A stretch of DNA of 64,000 nt from Salirhabdus euzebyi (GTDB taxonomy: Bacteria; Bacillota; Bacilli; Bacillales; Alkalibacillaceae). Location of the stretch: the NCBI RefSeq assembly GCF_014207435.1, contig NZ_JACHGH010000003.1, positions 248,001 through 312,000 of the forward strand, written 5' to 3'. Of this stretch, positions 58,561 to 64,000 are shown one piece after another. Every line of letters begins with the position of its first letter. Position 1 is the first letter of the stretch. The notes under the pieces were generated by a model. That model had not been told where the DNA came from. It made no database searches and saw nothing but the letters and a program-made list of their open reading frames with translations. A program made the translations under genes and the position numbers.

Positions 58561-59549
58561 TCTGATTCCCCCCTCTGAACTGTGTTCAATATTTGAATAG
58601 CCATCTTGTTTCTACTTTTTCCTGCCTGCGCATAAAACTTTAAATCATTGTGGACTAAAACAGATAAAGGATCATTTATATTTTGTTTTAGTTGAATAAC
58701 ATCCTCAACACCTAAATGCAAAAATTCTTCTATTGTTATCGTGGACTCACCTAAAATTGCTTTCATATCAACTTTCGCTGATTTTAAGTGATTAGATAAC
58801 CGGTTATAGTCTTCTGGTTTTGCCTTACTAGATTGGTTTTGCATCCAATAATGGACAGACAGCTTTGATATAATTGGTTCTAAGACAATATGTGGTATAC
58901 AAATGTTTATCATGCCACTTGATTCGCCAATTGCTGTATTTAGTGATATAACAACCACTGTTTCGTTCGGTGATACCATTTGCAAGAACTGTGGATTCAC
59001 TTCAAAATCTTCTAACATTGGGTCAATTTCTACTAGCGAGCTCCATGCCTCTTGTAAGCCTTCTATCATTTTCTCAAATATTTGAGACATAATTCTCGTT
59101 TCGATTTCTGTTAGGCTATCTACTTTATTGAAGCTTTGCCCTCTCCCCCCCAGTACTCTATCTAACATTGCATAGGCTATATTAGGGTTTATCTCCATTA
59201 AAATTCTTCCTTCAAGTGGAGGGACAGAAAATACGTTCAATATCGTTCGCTTCGGAATAGATCGTATGAATTCCTCATAAGGTATTTGGTCAACGGAAGC
59301 AACCGATACACTTGAAAAAGTTCTTAACCTTGCAGATAAATAAGTGGTTAATAATCTAGCAAAGTTTTCGTGTATTCTACTTAGGCCTCTAATTTGATCT
59401 TTAGAAAAGCGTAATGCCCTTTTAAAATCATAGACTCTAACCTTTTTCTCACTTTCCTCCTTCTTTAATTCGTTCGCATCCATCTCTCCTGATGACAGGG
59501 CAGAAAGTAGTGCATCTATTTCGTTTTGTGATAAAACTTCTTCGGCCAC
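58557..59549 (-). CDS. fliM: flagellar motor switch protein FliM
   Basis: 330 residues. N-terminal LSQNEIDALLSAL binds CheY-P; the middle CheC-like domain includes MINICIPHIVLEPI; the C-terminal FliN-like domain ends the protein. The start is GTG at 59549, five nt behind GGAGGTG. Core C-ring component controlling rotation sense. Confidence 0.97.
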   Translation of the reverse strand: MAEEVLSQNEIDALLSALSSGEMDANELKKEESEKKVRVYDFKRALRFSKDQIRGLSRIHENFARLLTTYLSARLRTFSSVSVASVDQIPYEEFIRSIPKRTILNVFSVPPLEGRILMEINPNIAYAMLDRVLGGRGQSFNKVDSLTEIETRIMSQIFEKMIEGLQEAWSSLVEIDPMLEDFEVNPQFLQMVSPNETVVVISLNTAIGESSGMINICIPHIVLEPIISKLSVHYWMQNQSSKAKPEDYNRLSNHLKSAKVDMKAILGESTITIEEFLHLGVEDVIQLKQNINDPLSVLVHNDLKFYAQAGKSRNKMAIQILNTVQRGESE

Positions 59550-59584
59550 ACGTTCACCTCCAATGCAAGTACTCCTTACTAAAA

Positions 59585-60004
59585 CTATTGAAGTACTTTC
59601 CCAGTTGTATAAACATCCGTTACTTCACCTTCATTAATTAACTCATTCAATCTTTGTTTTATAGTATTTTCAACATCTGTTAACCCTGATCGTAAATCGT
59701 TTTCTTCTTTGAGAGATAATTCTTTTATAATTATGTTTTGAATGCGAAAATCTTTTTCTAATGCCTCTTTCGTATCTTTATCATCTGTTACAATACGAAA
59801 CTTAATTCTGACATAGTTACCATCTTTTAAATCGGTTGTTATTTCTTCTGTCTCAAAGGAATCCTTAATCATTTCCTCTAAGCTTCTTTCCCCTTCTGCA
59901 TGCGTCTTATCTTTTGTATTCATAATGACAATTATGGCAACAACGCCAGCAATGGTGATAATAACCAATAAGGTTAACATGACATTTAAAACCTTTTTAT
60001 TCAT
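59585..60004 (-). CDS. fliL: flagellar basal body-associated protein FliL
   Basis: 139 residues: one membrane helix (about 7-29) and an extracellular FliL domain ending with [21 protein letters not shown] (core [17 protein letters not shown]). It supports stator function. The ATG overlaps the swrD stop by 8 nt. Confidence 0.93.
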   Translation of the reverse strand: MNKKVLNVMLTLLVIITIAGVVAIIVIMNTKDKTHAEGERSLEEMIKDSFETEEITTDLKDGNYVRIKFRIVTDDKDTKEALEKDFRIQNIIIKELSLKEENDLRSGLTDVENTIKQRLNELINEGEVTDVYTTGKVLQ

Positions 60005-60251
60005 CAGAAGAACCCTCCATTTTAACTTTCACATTAGATAACCCTATTCTCTGATAGAAAGCAATTGTCTTTTCTATTACTTCATGCTGGGTTTCTCGAA
60101 CAAATAGCTTTTTTCCATTTGTTAAGGTGATCGTTGTATCAGGAAGCATTTGAACCTTTTCTATGTATAATGCATTAATTGTGAACTCTTCACCATTTAG
60201 CCTTGTTACTAGAATCATAATAAGGTGGAGCCGGACTAGTACCGGCTCCAT
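59997..60251 (-). CDS. swrD: flagellar protein SwrD (FlbD family)
   Basis: 84 residues from ATG 60251, or 73 from ATG 60218. The FlbD core is [19 protein letters not shown] followed by [14 protein letters not shown]. SwrD raises flagellar motor torque in B. subtilis. Homologues start at MI.VTRLNG, favouring ATG 60218, but that codon has no usual ribosome-binding site; AAAGGGGGG lies just ahead of ATG 60251. An 8-bp hairpin (60227-60249) occupies the space between. If folded, it would bring the same ribosome-binding site close to ATG 60218. The longer frame is reported. Confidence 0.88.
   Translation of the reverse strand: MEPVLVRLHLIMILVTRLNGEEFTINALYIEKVQMLPDTTITLTNGKKLFVRETQHEVIEKTIAFYQRIGLSNVKVKMEGSSDE
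60227..60249 (-). other. hairpin at the swrD translation start
   Basis: GGAGCCGG / CCGGCTCC, 8 bp with a 7-nt loop, lies between the GGGGGG Shine-Dalgarno sequence and the conserved swrD start. No U run follows it, so it is not a terminator for flgE. Confidence 0.75.
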
Positions 60252-60269
60252 TCCCCCCTTTACAGGTTA

Positions 60270-61181
60270 CTAACGTTTAAGATTTACTAGCTCTTGCAAA
60301 ATCTCATCTGAAGTTGTTATGATTCTAGTATTTGCTTGAAAACCCCTTTGGGCTGTAATCATTTCCGTGAATTCTTCAGCTAAATCCACATTAGACATTT
60401 CAAGCGCCCCTGCATAAATAGTAGCTGAACCATTTGTACCAGGGCTAACAAAGTCCATTACCCCATCTAAATCAGGATCATAAACACCAGCATTAGCTGT
60501 TAATTTATAGTTACTAGAACCAACTTTTTGCAAACCTTCAGGATTAGAGAATTTAGCTAATTGAATTCTACCAGCAACTTGAGCAGTACCAGCAGCATCT
60601 ACGTAATTAACTGTTCCGTCTGAAGAAATACTAAAGCTCTCCGCATTCTCTGGGATAGTTATAGGAGCAAGAACCGGTTTGCCATTAGCATCTAAGACAG
60701 GATTCCCGTCAGCATCCAAGTTGGAACCAACTAAAAATAAACCGGAGGAGCTTACGATGTTTCCGTCATCATCAAGGTAAAAATTCCCAGATCTTGTAAA
60801 GCTAATATCATCTTGTCCAATATCAATCGTTGCATCACCATTGGAGTTTTCAGCTAACACGAACATGCCATCTCCTTCAAGAGCTAAATCTAGAGGACGA
60901 TTTGTCGTTTGTCTACTCCCTTGCGTATGGATATTATCAATACTTCCAGTTGTCACCCCAAGACCAACCTGCATAGGGTTTTTACCACCTAAAATCGGCC
61001 CTCCTGCACCTTGTTGGGGAGCTTGTGCACCTTGTATCGTTTGACTCATTAAATCTTGAAAAGTAAGTCTTCCCTTTTTAAATCCGAACGTGTTTACGTT
61101 AGCAATGTTATTTCCTACTACATCTAATTTTGTTTGAAAACCTCTCATACCGGAAATGCCTGAATACATAGAACGAAGCAT
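60270..61181 (-). CDS. flgE: flagellar hook protein FlgE (FlgG-like)
   Basis: 303 residues. MLRSMYSGISGMRGFQTKLD and NNIANVNTFGFKKGR are the rod/hook N-terminal motifs; AQRGFQANTRIITTSDEILQE is the matching C-terminal coil (core RGFQANTRIITTSDE). The middle, with an Asp/Gly-rich stretch, forms the hook surface domain and makes it longer than the B. subtilis protein. It polymerises into the hook after export. Confidence 0.95.
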   Translation of the reverse strand: MLRSMYSGISGMRGFQTKLDVVGNNIANVNTFGFKKGRLTFQDLMSQTIQGAQAPQQGAGGPILGGKNPMQVGLGVTTGSIDNIHTQGSRQTTNRPLDLALEGDGMFVLAENSNGDATIDIGQDDISFTRSGNFYLDDDGNIVSSSGLFLVGSNLDADGNPVLDANGKPVLAPITIPENAESFSISSDGTVNYVDAAGTAQVAGRIQLAKFSNPEGLQKVGSSNYKLTANAGVYDPDLDGVMDFVSPGTNGSATIYAGALEMSNVDLAEEFTEMITAQRGFQANTRIITTSDEILQELVNLKR

Positions 61182-61272
61182 AATTTATTCTTCCTCTCCA
61201 TTTTTTAATATTGGTGCTGCTTCTGTCCATCCACAGCGTTAGGCTTCCCGAAGGTCCAGCCTATTGTCTTTA
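61182..61272 (-). other. 91-nt gap with a possible UUCG tetraloop hairpin
   Basis: This is the widest gap in this part of the operon. The transcript of 61241-61262 can fold with AGGCU/AGCCU outer pairs and CC-UUCG-GG at the tip; a CTGT/ACAG hairpin (61223-61236) adjoins it. No gene is seen. Confidence 0.5.
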
Positions 61273-61656
61273 TTAATCATTTAGTAAAATTGTTCCGTTA
61301 ATATTTGTAAAAAGGTGGTCTGCTGCTTCTTGTCGATCCATTGCTGTAATAACTGTATTATTTTTCGTACTGACCACTAGTGTTGCATTATTTAATACAA
61401 CGAGTGAGTCTGTCACGCCTTTTGCTTTAGCCTGTTCTACCTTCGATTGGATTTTCACCCATTGGGACTCATTGATGTGGATATTACGTTCTGTTAATCT
61501 TTTCTGCGCATGTTTACTTACTGTAAGGGACGTTTGTGCATCCTCTAGAAAAGATTGAAAAGATTTCCCATCCACCTTCGATTGGGTATTAGGCCTTACT
61601 TTTGTCTGAGCTAATGGATGATGTTGCAGCTGGTGGATACGATGATCCAAAATCAT
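61273..61656 (-). CDS. flagellar operon protein, TIGR02530 type
   Basis: 127 residues: a basic, His/Gln-rich start (HRIHQLQHHPLAQ) followed by LTVSKHAQKRLTERNIHINE and TLVVSTKNNTVITAMDR. This fits the small 'flagellar operon protein' family between flgD and flgE in Firmicutes; the function is unknown, with hook assembly inferred from position. ATG at 61656 is very close to AAAGAAGGG; TTG two codons later has better spacing, so the first two residues are uncertain. Confidence 0.85.
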   Translation of the reverse strand: MILDHRIHQLQHHPLAQTKVRPNTQSKVDGKSFQSFLEDAQTSLTVSKHAQKRLTERNIHINESQWVKIQSKVEQAKAKGVTDSLVVLNNATLVVSTKNNTVITAMDRQEAADHLFTNINGTILLND

Positions 61657-61665
61657 CCCTTCTTT

Positions 61666-62106
61666 CTAAGCATTTTCAACCTTATTTATTTCAACTACAT
61701 CGTAAACTGGTACTTTTTTTCCATCCGTTAAAACAAGTTGTATACCTTGCTCACTCATGGATACACCTTTAACTGTCCCGTCTGCCACACCTGTGTACTC
61801 GCCTTCATTGTCGTATGTATTAAACGTAATTTTTTTGTCTATTAAATTACTATATTCGACAACCGGAGTATAGGATTGTAATTGCAGTAAACCTTCTACA
61901 CCTTTGGAAATTCCCATTAGCTGCTCTAGAGAAGAGAATGTTGCCATCTGAGAAATGAACTCTTTATCTTCCATCGGGTTTAATGGGTCTTGATTTTGGA
62001 GCTGTGCCATTAATATTTTTAAAAATTGATCTTTTCCAAGCTGAGAATTATTTGCACCTGCTGTACTACTTTTAGGCAAATATAAAGACGGATCGATTTT
62101 AGTCAT
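61666..62106 (-). CDS. flgD: flagellar hook cap protein FlgD
   Basis: 146 residues. LGKDQFLKILMAQLQNQDPL and DKEFISQMATFSSLEQLM are the FlgD N-terminal hallmarks; a short beta-rich C-terminal part follows, with the Ig-like domain of proteobacterial FlgD missing, as is normal in bacilli. It caps the growing hook. ATG follows GAGGAGGTG. Confidence 0.96.
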   Translation of the reverse strand: MTKIDPSLYLPKSSTAGANNSQLGKDQFLKILMAQLQNQDPLNPMEDKEFISQMATFSSLEQLMGISKGVEGLLQLQSYTPVVEYSNLIDKKITFNTYDNEGEYTGVADGTVKGVSMSEQGIQLVLTDGKKVPVYDVVEINKVENA

Positions 62107-62109
62107 AGA

Positions 62110-63369
62110 TTACACCTCCTCATAGGATTGCATTAATAAATCTTTAAACCGGAAGGTCTCGTCTTCTTCCCCTATTTCCTCTGCTTCTTCTAAATGCTGT
62201 TCCTGTGTTTGTTGGTGGAATCCTTCCTGCTCATCTTGTTCCCGATTAAAAGTAAATTGGGATTGCTGTGTAAATACTGGATCTGGTTGTTTTTCAATCA
62301 CTACTTGGTTAGGTGAAAACATGTGTCTGAGTTGGCTCATGTTTCCTTCTAGCAATTCTTTGGTAGCTAATGATGAAACTACTATTTTCACAGCCATTTC
62401 TCCATTAATTTGAGTAAACCTTACAACCATGTCTCCTAAATGTGCAGGCTTTATTTTAATCGTTAATTCTGTTGCGCCTTCTTTTTGTAAAAACTGACTA
62501 GCTTTTAACACCGTCTCCATCTGGTTCATTAACTGTTGGCTAGTTCCACTATTACTGTTTTGTCGATTGATATAAATCGTGTACTGCTCAAGTTTGGACA
62601 TCGGTAACGTTTCTAACTGCACTTGATTTAGCTTTGTTGTAGCTACATCCTTTGTCTCACTAAATTGGTGTTGCAGAGCTTCCACTACAATGGTACGAAT
62701 TTTGTCTAAAGGAGTATGCTTATTTAGAATTGGACCGTTGGTAGTAGCCATTTCATTTTTTACTGATTGGATTAACTGCTGCCACTTTGAAATTTTTTCA
62801 TCTTTTTGTAGGACAGGATTTTTTGCTAGACTACCATCTTTAATGAGCAAGTCCATTAATTTCGTTAAAGCGGTCTCCAACTTTTGGTTTAACTCCAAAG
62901 CAGTCTTACTTCCCTCGTTCCCTACTAGCTCATAAGCTTTCAAAAGAATTGTTCCGTAGTTTTCTAGTGTCTCATTTTTAAATGGTTGTAATCCTTCTAC
63001 ACGAAATTGATTAAGTGTAAAACGAGGATCAGGAACACCCCATGCTTCCCCTAGACTAATGTTACGATGATTTACTTCGTCAAAAAAGGATAAAATGTGA
63101 CTTATTAATGAATTAATTTCGGTAAGCGTATCTTCGTTTGCATTTTCAAGCTCTATTAAGCTATTTAGCTCTTGAAACAACTCATCCAGCTTTTGTTTTG
63201 TTCCTTCAAGCTTTTTATTTTGACCTATTACCTTTTCTATATTTTTAGTTTCTGAATTCAACTGGTTTGATAGAAAATCATAAAAGCCAGGAACTTTGCC
63301 TTTGTTTGTTACATGATGCTTTGTTACTATCGTTGTGCTTGGTGCAATACCCATTGCGACGTTTTGCAT
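62110..63369 (-). CDS. fliK: flagellar hook-length control protein FliK
   Basis: 419 residues from ATG 63369 (GGGGGTGAG six nt upstream; seven earlier codons unsupported). A long, poorly conserved, polar, helical N-terminal ruler region and a C-terminal core LTIKIKPAHLGDMVVRF that contacts FlhB to switch export. The tail is Gln/Glu-rich. The divergence is typical for FliK; position before flgD supports the call. Confidence 0.9.
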   Translation of the reverse strand: MQNVAMGIAPSTTIVTKHHVTNKGKVPGFYDFLSNQLNSETKNIEKVIGQNKKLEGTKQKLDELFQELNSLIELENANEDTLTEINSLISHILSFFDEVNHRNISLGEAWGVPDPRFTLNQFRVEGLQPFKNETLENYGTILLKAYELVGNEGSKTALELNQKLETALTKLMDLLIKDGSLAKNPVLQKDEKISKWQQLIQSVKNEMATTNGPILNKHTPLDKIRTIVVEALQHQFSETKDVATTKLNQVQLETLPMSKLEQYTIYINRQNSNSGTSQQLMNQMETVLKASQFLQKEGATELTIKIKPAHLGDMVVRFTQINGEMAVKIVVSSLATKELLEGNMSQLRHMFSPNQVVIEKQPDPVFTQQSQFTFNREQDEQEGFHQQTQEQHLEEAEEIGEEDETFRFKDLLMQSYEEV

Positions 63370-63402
63370 TTTTTTCTCACCCCCTTTCAAGTTTTCATTT
63401 TG

Positions 63403-63978
63403 TTACTCTAAAAATGCACTTGCTAGATTTGCGGCTACTTCTGGATCCATGGAAGAAAATATTTCTCCTCTTTGTTCCGCTGATATATGCTGTAATATTT
63501 GCAAGGCTACTTACTTTTCCATTTTTTCAACGATAGGTCCCGCTGATTTTGCGTCCATTTGTGAGAAAGATTTTGCAACATTTTTTACTTGTTCTTCTTT
63601 GTCTTGTTCTTCTTGTTCTTTATTAACCATATCACTTTCTAATTGAGCAATCGTTAATTCAAGCTCTGTAATTTGCTCTTCTTTTGTTTTAACATCTTGT
63701 TCAAGAATTTCTATATTTGCTTCATAATCTTTAATTGTTGCTTTCAACTCGGTAACATTTTCTTGTTCTGCCTCTTGCTCTGGACTTTCCTCAACTAATA
63801 AAGAAACAATAGGTATGTTACTTCCGTATTTTTCTGCCAGATCAAATACATTCACTCCTGCAACAGTTAATACAATTAGTAGCAAAGTAATCGTAAAAAC
63901 TATTGGAATGACAATGACAAATAAAAACCATTGAAGTTTGCTTGACCCTTTATTCTCTTCTATTTGATTGGAGCTCAT
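63403..63978 (-). pseudogene. ylxF: ylxF/MotE-type flagellar protein, interrupted by an in-frame TAA
   Basis: From ATG 63978 (AAAGGTGAGACG upstream) a 155-residue frame has a polar start, one membrane helix (about 17-43), and a coiled coil (about 70-135), then stops at TAA 63511-63513 after GPIVEKMEK. The same frame goes on for 35 more codons, VALQILQHISAEQRGEIF then SSMDPEVAANLASAFLE, to TAA 63403-63405. This continuation is the conserved MgtE_N/MotE-like end of YlxF proteins. A single changed base (for example from GAA, CAA or AAA) explains the break. Real mutation, sequence error or read-through are all possible. Intact length would be 191. Confidence 0.82.
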
Positions 63979-63982
63979 CGTC

Positions 63983-64000
63983 TCACCTTTTTCTATTGCG
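63983..64000 (-). CDS. fliJ: probable C-terminal end of FliJ
   Basis: Five codons (RNRKR) and TGA at 63983-63985, just before the ylxF start. The basic end and the usual fliJ-ylxF order suggest FliJ, the export chaperone escort. Too little sequence is present to be sure of the frame. Confidence 0.35.
   Translation of the reverse strand, partial: RNRKR

Noticed and set aside
1-64000. Prophage, insertion sequence, CRISPR array, defence island, tRNA or rRNA
   Set aside because: No transposase, integrase, phage structural, cas or nuclease-cluster genes, no regular spaced direct repeats other than the 20-nt array, and no tRNA- or rRNA-like sequence were recognised on either strand.

Overview
The window is a stretch of chromosome from a low-GC, flagellated, endospore-forming member of the Bacillaceae. 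Every recognisable gene lies on the minus strand, so transcription runs from position 64000 towards position 1. Gene order matches the Bacillus subtilis fla/che - rpsB - polC - nusA - pnp - spoVF - dap - spoIIIE region almost gene for gene. The A+T-rich composition, the dipicolinate synthase and SpoIIIE genes, and a DUF342 (FapA-type) gene inside the fla/che cluster suggest the Oceanobacillus/Virgibacillus side of the family. The genus is an inference I cannot prove from the sequence.

Layout in transcription order. (1) 64000-41668: the distal part of the fla/che operon. It holds the fliJ tail, ylxF (interrupted), fliK, flgD, a TIGR02530-type gene, flgE, swrD, fliL, fliM, fliY, cheY, fliZ, fliP, fliQ, fliR, flhB, flhA, flhF, flhG, cheB, cheA, cheW, cheC, cheD, sigD, fapA, a small unknown gene and swrB. 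Genes are packed tightly with many 4- or 8-nt overlaps. They build the hook and export apparatus, set flagellar number and position, run chemotactic signalling and make sigma-D for late flagellar genes. (2) 41661-38334: rpsB, tsf, pyrH and frr (translation and UMP supply). (3) 38091-32206: uppS, cdsA, dxr, rasP and proS (isoprenoid, phospholipid, intramembrane proteolysis, prolyl-tRNA). (4) polC, then a 629-bp non-coding stretch with a 20-nt-period degenerate tandem repeat and a strong promoter with an attenuator-like leader. (5) rimP, nusA, ylxR, ylxQ, infB, ylxP and rbfA, then truB, ribF, rpsO and pnpA. (6) ylxY, mlpA, ymxH, a GC-richer non-coding island that looks like a structured RNA gene, then spoVFA-spoVFB behind a sigma-K-type promoter. 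(7) asd, dapG and dapA (aspartate/diaminopimelate pathway, feeding lysine, peptidoglycan and dipicolinate). (8) tepA, ylzJ and spoIIIE. (9) nupN, nupO, nupP and nupQ (BMP-type nucleoside ABC importer), then the start of a ymfF-like peptidase gene.

Most of the window is conserved housekeeping and motility DNA. I see no prophage, insertion sequence, CRISPR array, tRNA, rRNA or defence island. The points of most interest are an in-frame stop codon that separates ylxF from its conserved C-terminal end, the structured-RNA candidate between ymxH and spoVFA, the tandem repeat array between polC and rimP, the rimP/nusA leader, and a hairpin between the Shine-Dalgarno sequence and the conserved start of swrD. 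Start codons were moved inside several open frames where a ribosome-binding site and family length agree; these moves are stated in the entries.
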